64,000 nucleotides of DNA, from positions 85,724-149,723 of the forward strand of contig NZ_JOIR01000012.1 in assembly GCF_000720115.1 (NCBI RefSeq). The letters are read 5' to 3'. The notes under the pieces are model-generated. The model was not told the DNA's origin. It made no database searches and saw only the letters and a list, made by a program, of their open reading frames with translations. Every line of letters starts with the position of its first letter. Positions within the stretch are counted from its first letter, which is position 1. This DNA comes from Streptomyces sp. NRRL F-2580. GTDB taxonomy: Bacteria; Actinomycetota; Actinomycetes; Streptomycetales; Streptomycetaceae. The translations under genes and the position numbers were made by a program. This document shows, in pieces, positions 47,501 to 54,976 of the stretch.

Positions 47501-48278
47501 GGACGAACGCGCGCCGCTCGTCCTCGGCGGAGCAGAGTGTGAACAGCTCCTCGAACTGGTCGACGAGCAGCACCGGACGCGGGGGAGGCGGCCGCCGGTC
47601 CCCCGAACCGCCCGGGGGAGGGCCCGAGAGCCGGCGGGCGGCTTCGAGCAGCGCGTGCGGGCGGTCCCGCAACTCCCGTGCGGCGATGCCGAGATCGGCG
47701 CCCAGCACCTTCGCGGCACGGTCCAGCAACTCCTCCAGCGGATGCGCGGTGGGAGTGAACCGCACCACCGGCCACGTGTCGGCGCCCGGCATCGGGAAGC
47801 CCCCGCCGCGCCGCAGCGCCGGCACGAGACCGGCGTTGAGCAGCGAGGACTTGCCCGCGCCCGACGGGGCGACCAGCATCAGCGGGCCCACGCCGATCCG
47901 CTCGAAGACCCGTTCGGCCAACTCGGCCGTGGCGCGCTCCCGGCCGAAGAACCACCCGGCGTCCCCCGCGGTGAAGGCCGGCAGGCCGCGGTACGGACAC
48001 TCGCCGTCCGCCGCCGGCCCGGCGTCGGACGGGCGCTCCGCGCCGGAGGCCACGCCGGCACCGGCGCCGGGCGTTCCCGTCTCCCGGACCATCCGCAGCA
48101 GTTCACCTCCCGCCCGCAGGACGTCGTCGCAGCGCCGCGCGACGTCGACGGTGACGCGCTTCGAACCGGTCTCGATCTTGCTGAGGTAGCCCTTGCTGTA
48201 GTGCGTCTGCCGCGCGAGGTCCGCGAGGGACAGGCCGCGTTGCACCCGCAGACGTCTCAGCTGCGCGGGGAAGTGCAC
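44502..48278 (-). CDS. HTH - STAND NTPase - WD40 repeat protein
   Basis: About 1,258 residues from GTG 48278 (gaaggc upstream; an in-frame ATG at 48350 lacks a binding site). N-terminal XRE-type HTH (LSLADLARQTHYSKGYLSKI, ~15-35). Next comes an NTPase with Walker A APSGAGKSSLL (~140) and Walker B RPVLLVDQFEELF (~230), then an arginine-rich, partly hydrophobic linker (LVVLLVLAVGAGGLAY, a possible membrane segment), then 14 WD40 repeats (~660-1255), enough for two seven-bladed propellers. STAND proteins of this build are large signal switches; in bacteria some act in phage defence and others regulate secondary metabolism or development. Its start-to-end orientation points to streptavidin, but 300 bases separate them. 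The specific role is unknown. Confidence 0.9.
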   Translation of the reverse strand: MHFPAQLRRLRVQRGLSLADLARQTHYSKGYLSKIETGSKRVTVDVARRCDDVLRAGGELLRMVRETGTPGAGAGVASGAERPSDAGPAADGECPYRGLPAFTAGDAGWFFGRERATAELAERVFERIGVGPLMLVAPSGAGKSSLLNAGLVPALRRGGGFPMPGADTWPVVRFTPTAHPLEELLDRAAKVLGADLGIAARELRDRPHALLEAARRLSGPPPGGSGDRRPPPPRPVLLVDQFEELFTLCSAEDERRAFVRVLCALAASGPATPAGHDPAVVVLGVRADFSGNCLDLPELAPVFTGGLFVPPPMSPAELRESITRPAELAGLTLEPGLVPLLLRDVGLRDDPPDRTPSAALPLLSHALMATWRQREGTTLTVAGYERTGGIQGAIARTAEEVFTRLYPAEQHTLRRVLVRLVHVADGTGAARRRMSRTALMEQLADAGPAAAALDTFVRARLITMDSDTVEITHEALLHAWPRLRGWIHADRAGLLIHQQLAHAAAEWEREGRDPSALYRGTRLDTARSWADELDGRSRLAPLEAAFLRAGQEAHDGRERQAARQVRLRQRMLATLVVLLVLAVGAGGLAYQQRAGALGQERVARSRALALQSAALAAGQPEASLRLAGEAYRTAPTSEARGALLSTQSQPFIARLGGHGGPVNAVAFSPGNGALATGGSDGTVTLRRVADRRTLATFTMPGRVRAVAVSPDGQLLAAASTDGPARLWDTVTHRPTGVLPASTAGGRAVAFAPDGRTLAVAGADGTVRLWETTGDHRAVASLAGHTGRVNALAYAPDGRTLVSAGADRTVRLWDPVEVRPPAVLTGHTDEVLGVAFAPDGRTVATGGVDRTVRLWDVAGRRTAATLTGHSDDVNGVAYTPDGTTVVSAGGDGTTRLWDVAGGRLTATLAGHTDYVLGVAVDQRGAVLATAGFDQSVVLWDLRGAALASRPFTEIWHASYSPDGTLLATAEADHRVRLWDVAERRVLATFEGHSETVFSVAFSPDGRTLASAGSDGTVRLWDVAAGGPSATLAGLGGTVFAVAFSPDGRTLASAGSDGTVRLWDVAAHRPLAILTGHTDFANDVAFSPDGRTLASGGDDLTVRLWDVAGRRALAALTGHTGAVRGVAFSPDGRTLASSGNDGTVRLWDARRHRFRAALSGHTGSARGIAFSPDGRTLASSGNDRTVRLWDVAGRRTVAALSGHASAVWGVVFAPDGRTVASSSTDGTVRLWNLDVGARLAAIDGLRKGPTGRGMADPNRS
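44530..46330 (-). repeat. Tandem WD40 repeats (14 units of about 126 bases)
   Basis: Fourteen consecutive units of about 42 codons, each close to GH..V..VAFSPDGRTLAS followed by DGTVRLWDVA. Units 9-14, towards the C-terminus, are nearly identical to one another in protein and DNA, suggesting recent duplication or gene conversion, while units 1-8 are more diverged. Such DNA can recombine, so copy number may vary between strains or be mis-assembled. Confidence 0.9.
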
Positions 48279-48498
48279 CGCGGTGCCTTCGGATTCGTGC
48301 GGGTGGTCGGTGTTCCGCCGGCGGTCCGGATCCCCCAAAGCATCCCCCATGGCAATGCGCGCCCAGGCAGCGGGACGGCGCTGCCCAGGCTACCGCGAGG
48401 GTGGGTCGGAAACCCGGATCTTCCAGCCGGTATGACGAGCACAGGAACCCCCGGAGCCGCCCCCCTCGGCGGCTCCGGAAGCCCTCGCAGCCGGGCTG

Positions 48499-48861
48499 CT
48501 ACCGGTTCAGCCGGACCGAGTTGACCGGCGTGAGGTCGGCGTAGACACCGGTCTTGGCGGCGATGGGGCTGCCGCAGCCCGCGCCGTTGTAGCCGGTGCA
48601 CAGGTTTGCGGTCGCACCGCCGTACTGATTGTTGAGCACCCAGTGGTTCCCGAACTGGTTGCTCAGGTTGTGGGCCCCGTACGAGTAGAGGACGTGGGTC
48701 GGCTTGACGGCGGGGTTCTGGTTCTGAGGGTAGATACAGACCGCCCCCTCCGGGCATCCGGCCCACGCGTCGACCGGCTTGGCCTCGACCGAGCCGCTGA
48801 GCGCGAGGACGGCGGTGGCGGCGGTCACGAGAGCGGCGAGGCCGCGGAACGTCTTGTGCAT
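48499..48861 (-). CDS. Small secreted protein, peptidase inhibitor I36-like
   Basis: 120 residues from ATG 48861 (aggggaa upstream). Signal peptide MHKTFRGLAALVTAATAVLA with cleavage near EAKPVDA. The mature part has paired Cys (AGCPEGAVCIYPQ and NLCTGYNGAGCG) and a Tyr/Asn-rich pattern (LYSYGAHNLSNQFGNHWVLNN) typical of the beta/gamma-crystallin-like peptidase inhibitor I36 family of Streptomyces (for example SMPI). It probably acts outside the cell, binding metalloproteases or the cell surface. Monocistronic. The function is known only at family level. Confidence 0.85.
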   Translation of the reverse strand: MHKTFRGLAALVTAATAVLALSGSVEAKPVDAWAGCPEGAVCIYPQNQNPAVKPTHVLYSYGAHNLSNQFGNHWVLNNQYGGATANLCTGYNGAGCGSPIAAKTGVYADLTPVNSVRLNR

Positions 48862-49186
48862 GATTTCCCCTGGTGGTTCTTGCCTCCTGCGGACGACCTC
48901 AGCCTGCCCCCGCCGGGTGCCGGGGTCGACGGGTTGCCCGTTGCCCCCTTGCCGGAGTGCCCGGGAAACCCCCTGTGACCAGCCCGGTCGCGCGAGCGCG
49001 GGCAACGGCTCGTGGCGCGCTCCCCGGCTCCGGGTGACGAGGCGTCACGGCGCGGGGGCGCAACGCCGTCGGCCGGGGTCCGCGCGCCACTCCTGAGGAG
49101 GTCAAATTGCGCCGTTTGCGCACGGCATGTGTCCTTCCGCTCACTCGGTGTGGCGAATTGCTCTAATCGCCCATAACTTCTGCATC
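48862..49186. other. Divergent intergenic region
   Basis: About 325 bases between two divergent secreted-protein genes, with promoters for both expected here. The segment gtggcgaattgctctaatcgcccataac (49149-49176) is AT-rich and could hold the plus-strand -10 box. No gene, repeat or clear operator seen. Confidence 0.4.
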
Positions 49187-50389
49187 GTGACGAACCGACA
49201 ACTCAAGTCCCTCATGTGCATCGCAGTCGTCATGGCCGCAGGGCTCGGCGTGGCCGCGCCACCCGCCGCCGCGGCCGGGCGCCGAGTGCACCCGGGCGAC
49301 TCGATCCAGGACGCGGTGGACGCCGCACGGCCGGGCGACATCATCACCGTGATGCCCGGCACCTACTACGAGAACGTGCTGATCACGAAGCGGCTGACCC
49401 TGCGGGGATACGGCAGCCGTACGGTGATCAGGCCGCCGGCCGCCGGGGCCGGGGCGGCCTCACCCGAGGCGCCGGTGGCACCCGCGGCGCCCGCCGTATC
49501 CGAGGCACCGGTCGCACCCGCGGCCTCCGCCGTACCCGAGGCACCGGCCGGAGCGGCCCAGGCCGCGCCGGGCGCGCCGGCGGCCCCCGGGCGCGCGGCC
49601 ACCGCCTGCTCGCAGGCCGACACCGGCATCTGCGTCATGGGGACGCCGGAGCAGAGCGTGAACCAGGTGAAGATCCGCGCCCTGACCGTCTCGGGCTTCA
49701 AGCGGAACGGCATCTGGGCCTCCTACACCGACCGCCTGAGCGTCGAGCGGGTGATCTCCGAGAAGAACGGCACCTGGGGCATCGCCCAGGAGCGGTCCAC
49801 CCGCGGGGTGTTCCGCGGCAACATCGCCCGCGACAACACCGAGTCGGGGATCTTCATCGCCAACACGGTGGCACGGGAGGGCGGCGCCACCGACACCCTG
49901 GGCGCGGTGGTCCGGCGCAACACGCTGACCGGCAACCGGATCGGCGTCACGGTCAGGCGGGTGCGGAACCTCTCCGTCAGCGGCAACACCCTCACCGGCA
50001 ACTGCGGCGGCATCTTCGTCGTCGGCGACGAGGGCGAGCCGGGCGCCGGAGACATGACCATCCGCGGCAACCTGATCCACGAGAACAACAAGTTCTGCAA
50101 GGGCAACACCCGCCTCCCCGACATCCAGGGCGTCGGCATCGTCCTCACCGGGGCCGAGGAGACGGTCGTCCGTTCGAACTCCATCCGCGGCAACGTCGGC
50201 GCCTCCCCCCTCTCGGGCGGAATCCTGCTGTTCAAGAGCTTCGTGGGCGCGACGAACACCGACAACGTCATCCAGGACAACGTGGTGCGGGACAACCAGC
50301 CGGCCGACCTGGCCAACCAGGGCACCGGAACGGGCAACCGGTTCGTCGGCAACCGCTGCGGGACCTCCGTACCGGCCGGGATGTGCTGA
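49187..50389 (+). CDS. Secreted right-handed parallel beta-helix protein
   Basis: About 400 residues from GTG 49187, the start that gives a clean signal peptide (VTNRQLKSLMCIAVVMAAGL, cleavage after the AAAA run); an in-frame ATG at 49127 would add 20 residues without a binding site. Mature start RRVHPGDSIQDAVDAARPGD is the typical first coil of PbH1/NosD-like proteins, followed by an Ala/Pro-rich insert (~95-145) and then Asn-ladder repeats (NGTWGIAQE, NTESGIFIANT, GNRIGVTVRR, GNTLTGNCGGIF, NVIQDNVVRDN). Such proteins bind or cleave surface polysaccharides. The insert is unusual. Gene end is 34 bases before the O-methyltransferase ATG, so they may share a transcript. Confidence 0.85.
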   Translation: MTNRQLKSLMCIAVVMAAGLGVAAPPAAAAGRRVHPGDSIQDAVDAARPGDIITVMPGTYYENVLITKRLTLRGYGSRTVIRPPAAGAGAASPEAPVAPAAPAVSEAPVAPAASAVPEAPAGAAQAAPGAPAAPGRAATACSQADTGICVMGTPEQSVNQVKIRALTVSGFKRNGIWASYTDRLSVERVISEKNGTWGIAQERSTRGVFRGNIARDNTESGIFIANTVAREGGATDTLGAVVRRNTLTGNRIGVTVRRVRNLSVSGNTLTGNCGGIFVVGDEGEPGAGDMTIRGNLIHENNKFCKGNTRLPDIQGVGIVLTGAEETVVRSNSIRGNVGASPLSGGILLFKSFVGATNTDNVIQDNVVRDNQPADLANQGTGTGNRFVGNRCGTSVPAGMC

Positions 50390-50423
50390 CCGTGCTCCAC
50401 CTCACCGGAAGAAGCGAGGCCGT

Positions 50424-51494
50424 ATGACCGCGGTAAGTTCCACCTCCACCTCCACCCCCGCCACCGTCCCCGTTCCCCCGCACACCCCACAGCCCGCCAT
50501 GCGGCTGCGGGAGCTCGTCTTCGGGGCGGCCGTCGCCGGGGCCGTACGGGCCGCCGCCCGCCTCGGCGTGGCCGACGCCCTCGGCGCGGAGCCCACCGCC
50601 GCCGCCGAGATCGCCGCGGCGGTGAACTGCGAGCCCCGGCCCCTGGAACGGCTGCTCCGCGCCCTGACCTGCTACGGGATCTTCGAGGAGACCGAGGACG
50701 GGAAGTTCGTCCACACGGAGATGTCCCGGCTGCTGCGCGAGGACGACCCGCAAAGCCTGCGCTACATCTCCCTGTGGTGCACGGAACCCTGGACCTGGCA
50801 GGCCTGGCCGCGCCTCGACGACGCCGTGCGCTCCGGCGGGAGCGTGTTCCAGGACCTCTACGGCAAGGGGTTCTTCCAGTACCTGCACGAGGACGCGCAC
50901 GAGTCGGCCCACGTGTTCAACCGGGCCATGACCACCTCCAGCACGCAGTCGGCGCTGGACGTCGCGGAGCTCCTCGACCTCACCGGGGTCTCCGTGGTCG
51001 CGGACATCGGCGGCGGCCAGGGGCACGTACTGGCGAGCCTGCTGGAGAAGCACCCGACGGTGCGCGGCGTCCTGCTCGACCTGCCGGGTGTCGTGTCGAA
51101 GGCGGATCCCCGCCTGCGGGACGGCGGCCCGCTCGCCGAGCGCGCCGGCATCGTCCCCGGGGACTGCCGCGAGGCCATCCCGGTCGAGGCCGACATGTAC
51201 ATCATCAAGAACATCCTCGAATGGGACGACGAGAGCACCCGCAGGACCCTGCACAACGTCGTCTCCGTGGCCCGCCCCGGAGCCAGGGTCGTCATCATCG
51301 AGAACCTGGTCGACGACACCGCGTCGATGAAGTTCACCACGGCCATGGACCTGCTGCTGCTCCTCAACGTGGGCGGCGCGAAGCACACCAAGGACAGTCT
51401 GTGCACCCGGATGCGGGACGCGGGTCTGGTGATCGGCGAGATCCGTCCGGTCAACCCGTACCTGCACGCGTTCGAGTGCACCGTGCCCGGCTGA
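50424..51494 (+). CDS. Two-domain O-methyltransferase-like protein (Methyltransf_2 family)
   Basis: 356 residues, ggaagaagcgagg before ATG 50424. N-terminal winged-helix dimerisation domain (~25-110: MRLRELVFGAAVAGAVRAAA; RLLRALTCYGIFEE) and C-terminal SAM domain with VADIGGGQGHVLASLL (~195). Resembles polyketide O-methyltransferases (DnrK/TcmN type). The catalytic His normally in LHxWxD is replaced by Glu (KNILEWDDES, ~270). Members without this His can have other chemistry (RdmB hydroxylation, for example), so O-methyl transfer should not be assumed. It neighbours an ACP, a SchA/CurD protein and an FAD hydroxylase, an aromatic polyketide context. Confidence 0.88.
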   Translation: MTAVSSTSTSTPATVPVPPHTPQPAMRLRELVFGAAVAGAVRAAARLGVADALGAEPTAAAEIAAAVNCEPRPLERLLRALTCYGIFEETEDGKFVHTEMSRLLREDDPQSLRYISLWCTEPWTWQAWPRLDDAVRSGGSVFQDLYGKGFFQYLHEDAHESAHVFNRAMTTSSTQSALDVAELLDLTGVSVVADIGGGQGHVLASLLEKHPTVRGVLLDLPGVVSKADPRLRDGGPLAERAGIVPGDCREAIPVEADMYIIKNILEWDDESTRRTLHNVVSVARPGARVVIIENLVDDTASMKFTTAMDLLLLLNVGGAKHTKDSLCTRMRDAGLVIGEIRPVNPYLHAFECTVPG

Positions 51495-51538
51495 GCCGGA
51501 CCCACCCCGCACGGGCCCGCCCGGGTGCCACAACGCCT

Positions 51539-51565
51539 CGAGACCGGCGGGAGGAGCCGGTCTCG
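51539..51565. terminator. Terminator hairpin after the O-methyltransferase gene
   Basis: CGAGACCGGC (51539-51548) pairs perfectly with GCCGGTCTCG (51556-51565); 10-base-pair stem, 7-base loop. It starts 45 bases after the methyltransferase stop, between convergent genes. Confidence 0.65.
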
Positions 51566-51578
51566 GGGGCGTCGGCAC

Positions 51579-51603
51579 GACGGACGGGCGGTGCCCGTCC
51601 GTC
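51579..51603. terminator. Terminator hairpin after the small ACP gene
   Basis: GACGGACGGGC (51579-51589) pairs perfectly with GCCCGTCCGTC (51593-51603), loop ggt; an 11-base-pair stem just past the stop of the minus-strand ACP gene. Together with the hairpin at 51539-51565 it separates the two convergent units. Confidence 0.65.
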
Positions 51604-51611
51604 CGAACGCG

Positions 51612-51869
51612 TCAGGTCTTGGTCGCCAGGGCGTTGTTGACGAGGTCCAGGAACTCGCGCGGCGACTTGCACCGGTCCGCGTCGGCGGGCAGGGGCCGGC
51701 CGTGCCGGTTCTCCAGTTCGCCGACGATGCCGAGGAGCCCCAGGGAGTCGAGGCCCCACTCGTCGAAGCCCGAGTCGGGGCGGCTCGCCATGGCCGCGGG
51801 GTCGACGTTCACACCGGCCCCCTTCTTCATCAGGGCGGCCAGTTCTTCCATGGTCAATCGAGGGGTCAT
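51612..51869 (-). CDS. Type II (aromatic PKS-like) acyl carrier protein
   Basis: 85 residues from ATG 51869, nine bases after gaggag (an ATG at 51878 touches the binding site and is rejected). Carrier motif FDEWGLDSLGLLGIVGELE holds the phosphopantetheine serine; the N-terminus TPRLTMEELAALMKKGAG and the tail RPLPADADRCKSPREFLDLV resemble spore-pigment (WhiE ORFV-like) ACPs. Shares direction and close spacing (about 13 bases) with the SchA/CurD gene before it. The matching ketosynthase pair is absent from the window, so its partner must be elsewhere or lost. Confidence 0.9.
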   Translation of the reverse strand: MTPRLTMEELAALMKKGAGVNVDPAAMASRPDSGFDEWGLDSLGLLGIVGELENRHGRPLPADADRCKSPREFLDLVNNALATKT

Positions 51870-51882
51870 GACGGCCATCTCC

Positions 51883-53073
51883 TCAGGCTTGGTCCGGCGT
51901 GCGCCGGTCGGTGATCAGGCGCATTTCAGAGCGCGCGAGGAAGCGTGAGATCTCCTGGTCTGTCGTGGGGACGCCGTCCTTGGCGCTGTCGAGCAGCCGG
52001 GCGAGCACCGCCGCCTTGTGGCCGCCCTCGACGCCGAGCGTCAGGGCGGGCCGGGCGTCGAGCGGGCCGCGCATGTCGAGGAGCCGGACGACGATGTCGT
52101 CGCGCTGGAACAGGGTGCTGGCCTCGATGGGGTTGGCCGGGTCGTCCACGGCCGTCTCGTCCTGGCCGGCGAGCAGCCGGGCGAGTTCCATGCCGCACCC
52201 GTTCTTGGCGGGGTAGATCAGCGCGTGCCGCCGGACGTCCGCGTGCTCGCGGCCGGCGCCCGCCACGTGGTGCACCGCGGGGAGCGCCGCACGGGTGAAG
52301 AACAGCCGCGCGGATCCCGGGTCGCTCAGGTCCCGGTCCTGTTCCAGATACGGGTTGATGGCCTCCTCCAGAGCCCTGACCTCGGGCTGTAGGGCCACGT
52401 GGCGCAGCGCCGCGAGGAGGTCGCCCTCCACCTCGACCGCCCGTACGACCCGGTTCCCGTGCATGAAGAGCGAGGTGCGCCGCAGCCGGGTGTTCTCGTC
52501 GACCCGGGCCTGCGGGGAGGTGTACCCGGCGAGCAGCTCCGCCACGACGGGTTCGCTGCCCGGCTTCACGGTGAAGGTGAGCGCGTGGCGGACCACGCCG
52601 TCCCCGTGCCGCGGAGCGACCTGGAGGCGGTCCCCGGACCGGTCCCCGAAGTGCGCGGTGGCGGCGTCGGGGCCGAAGCCGGGGTCGTCGCCGGGCGAGG
52701 AGGGGGAGAGGGGGGCGTCGGGCCCGGAGTCCTTGCCGGTCACCCGCAGCACGCTGAACCGCAGCGAGCGCGTGTCCCGTACGCAGCCGTGCAGCGGCTG
52801 CACCGACGCGACGTGCTCCTCGCTGCTGACCCAGTCCAGGAACCGCGGCGCGCTCTCCCACTCACTGGTGATGAGCCACTGCGACGGGTTCTCGATCGAC
52901 TGGCACAACTCGTCGCTGATGTGTCCGGGTACGGAGGACACCTGCTTGCGGAGATGCTCGTAGACCTCCAGGAACTGGTTCTGCGCACCGTCGTACAGAT
53001 CCAGCAGCAGCACGACCCGAAGCCTCGAGCCGTCGAAGGCGGACTGGGATATCCGTTCCGACAAGGTTGTCAT
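51883..53073 (-). CDS. SchA/CurD-like protein with monooxygenase-type N-terminal domain
   Basis: 396 residues, aaggag before ATG 53073. An N-terminal ferredoxin-fold ABM domain (~20-110: RLRVVLLLDLYDGAQNQFLE; SQWLITSEWESAPRFLDWVS), then two SchA/CurD repeats (~160-275 and ~290-385: RHALTFTVKPGSEP.VAELLAGY; RHALIYPAKNGCGMELARLL). Proteins of this family (WhiE ORFI, CurD, SchA) are found only in spore-pigment type II PKS clusters and are thought to help polyketide folding or modification; no activity has been firmly shown to my knowledge. Its presence identifies this segment as spore-pigment-like. Confidence 0.88.
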   Translation of the reverse strand: MTTLSERISQSAFDGSRLRVVLLLDLYDGAQNQFLEVYEHLRKQVSSVPGHISDELCQSIENPSQWLITSEWESAPRFLDWVSSEEHVASVQPLHGCVRDTRSLRFSVLRVTGKDSGPDAPLSPSSPGDDPGFGPDAATAHFGDRSGDRLQVAPRHGDGVVRHALTFTVKPGSEPVVAELLAGYTSPQARVDENTRLRRTSLFMHGNRVVRAVEVEGDLLAALRHVALQPEVRALEEAINPYLEQDRDLSDPGSARLFFTRAALPAVHHVAGAGREHADVRRHALIYPAKNGCGMELARLLAGQDETAVDDPANPIEASTLFQRDDIVVRLLDMRGPLDARPALTLGVEGGHKAAVLARLLDSAKDGVPTTDQEISRFLARSEMRLITDRRTPDQA

Positions 53074-53220
53074 CGTTCACACTCCTTCGAGACCACACGG
53101 TCGCCACGGGGCGGCGCCACCCGAACCGATCGTTGTCCCGTAATCCCCTCGGCGCGAGAGGAGAGAACCAAGCGGGTGAACGAGCGAGGGAAGCGCCCTC
53201 GTACAGGGCATGGAAGAGCC

Positions 53221-54891
53221 ATGAAGGAAAACGTCGACCACCGCGTCCCTGTCCTCATCGTGGGCGGCTCGCTGGTGGGCCTGTGCACCTCGCTGTTCCT
53301 CGGCCGGCACGGCATCAGCCACATGCTGGTCGAGAAGCACGCGGGTACCTCGATGCACCCGCGAGGACGCGGTATCAACGTACGGACCATGGAGTTGTTC
53401 CGCGTCGCCTGTGTCGAGGACCGGATCCGCGAGGCCGCCTCGGTCCTGGCGGACAACCACGGCATCCTGCAAGGCGGCTCCCTCACCGGTGACGACCAGG
53501 AGTGGCTGTTCGAGCAGATCGACCCGGGGGGTGCGCTCGCCCGCTTCAGCCCGTCGGCATGGTGTCTGTGCAGCCAGAACGACATCGAGCCGGTCCTGAT
53601 GTCCGTGACCCCCGGGCTCGGGGCCGACCTGCGGTTCTCCACCGAGCTCCTCTCCTTCGAACAGGACCCGGGCGGCGTGACCGCCATCGTGAAGGACCGC
53701 GAGAGTGGCGAGCACAGCACGGTCCGCGCGGACTACCTCGTCGCCGCCGACGGGCCGCGCAGCCCGGTGCGGGAGGCGCTCCGGATCGGCCAGACCGGTT
53801 CCGGGGACCTCTTCCACAACGTGAGCATCACCTTCCGGTCCCGCATGCTCGCGGACGTGGTCGGCGACCGGCGTTTCATCGTGTGCTACCTGACCAAGCC
53901 CGACGCCGACGGGGCCCTGCTGCCGGTGGACAACAGCGAGCGGTGGGTCTTCCACGCGCCGTGGCACCCCGACCGCGGCGAGACCCTGGAGGACTTCACC
54001 GACGAGCGCTGCGTCGAGCACATCCGCCGGGCCGTCGGCGCGCCCGACCTGGACGTCGAGATCACCGGGAAGGCCCCGTGGCACGCGGCCGAGCGGGTCG
54101 CGCAGCGGTACGTGGCCGGCCGGGTCTTCCTGGCCGGTGACTCCGCCCACGAGATGTCCCCCACCGGGGCGTTCGGCTCCAACACCGGTATCCAGGACGC
54201 GCACAACCTGGCCTGGAAGCTCGCCGCGGTACTGGACGGCGCGGCCGGCCCCGGGCTGCTGGAGACGTACGAGGCCGAGCGGCTCCCGGTGGCGCGGGCG
54301 ACGAGCGAACGCGCCTCGGCCCGGTCCGCCGAGCACAGCCACCCGGGGTACGAGCCCGACCCGGAGACCGTCTCCGAGGCCCAGCCCGAGCCCGCCCCGG
54401 GCGGGGGCGGACGGCAGGGCGGTGTCCTGTCCGTGGCCATGGGCTACCGCTACAACCAGGGCGCGGTCCTGGGCACCGACCCCGACCAGCCGATCGTTCC
54501 CGAACGGATGCGTCTGCGCGGCGAACCGGGCACGCGCGCGCCGCACATGTGGCTGCGCGTCCCCGGGGAGGACCAGCCGAAGTCCACCGTGGACCTCTAC
54601 GAGCGGTCCTTCGTCCTGCTCAGCTCCGAGGGCACGCCGTGGAGCGGAGCGGCGGGCTCCGTCGCCAAACGGATGAACGTGCGCCTGGACGCCTACGCCA
54701 TCGGCACCGGACCGGAGGCCGACCTCGTCCCCGCGAGCGGCGGCGACTGGGCCGAGGTGCACGGTACGACCGCCGCCGGGGCGGTCCTCGTCCGCCCGGA
54801 CGGCTTCGTGGCCTGGCGCTCGGAGGAGGCGGTGGCGGACGAGGAATCGGTCCTCCACAAGGTCCTGACCACCCTGCTGGACCGCTACTGA
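53221..54891 (+). CDS. FAD-dependent aromatic hydroxylase (WhiE ORFVIII/SchC-like)
   Basis: 556 residues from ATG 53221 (ggaagag upstream). Class A flavin monooxygenase: GXGXXG variant VLIVGGSLVGLCTSLFLGRH at the N-terminus, MHPRGRGINVRTMELFR, the DG motif VAADGPRSPVREAL (~175), and the second FAD motif GRVFLAGDSAHEMSPTGAFG (~300), then a thioredoxin-like C-terminal domain (~430-555) seen in PheA/TetX-like polyketide hydroxylases. Divergent from the SchA/CurD gene (147 bases between starts), the same layout as in spore-pigment loci, where this enzyme hydroxylates the aromatic polyketide late in synthesis. It may be the surviving tailoring gene of a reduced cluster. Confidence 0.92.
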   Translation: MKENVDHRVPVLIVGGSLVGLCTSLFLGRHGISHMLVEKHAGTSMHPRGRGINVRTMELFRVACVEDRIREAASVLADNHGILQGGSLTGDDQEWLFEQIDPGGALARFSPSAWCLCSQNDIEPVLMSVTPGLGADLRFSTELLSFEQDPGGVTAIVKDRESGEHSTVRADYLVAADGPRSPVREALRIGQTGSGDLFHNVSITFRSRMLADVVGDRRFIVCYLTKPDADGALLPVDNSERWVFHAPWHPDRGETLEDFTDERCVEHIRRAVGAPDLDVEITGKAPWHAAERVAQRYVAGRVFLAGDSAHEMSPTGAFGSNTGIQDAHNLAWKLAAVLDGAAGPGLLETYEAERLPVARATSERASARSAEHSHPGYEPDPETVSEAQPEPAPGGGGRQGGVLSVAMGYRYNQGAVLGTDPDQPIVPERMRLRGEPGTRAPHMWLRVPGEDQPKSTVDLYERSFVLLSSEGTPWSGAAGSVAKRMNVRLDAYAIGTGPEADLVPASGGDWAEVHGTTAAGAVLVRPDGFVAWRSEEAVADEESVLHKVLTTLLDRY

Positions 54892-54920
54892 CGGCCGGGC
54901 CTGCAGCGGGAGAGGGCGGC

Positions 54921-54948
54921 GCCCCCGCGTCTTTCGCGGAGGCGGGGC
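54921..54948. terminator. Possible terminator hairpin
   Basis: GCCCC-CGCG and CGCG-gaggc-GGGGC can form a two-part stem around tctttc, followed by cccttt. It lies between the convergent FAD hydroxylase and lipoprotein genes. The bulge makes it less certain than the others. Confidence 0.4.
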
Positions 54949-54976
54949 CCTTTGCCGCGGCCGGGACCCGATCAGG

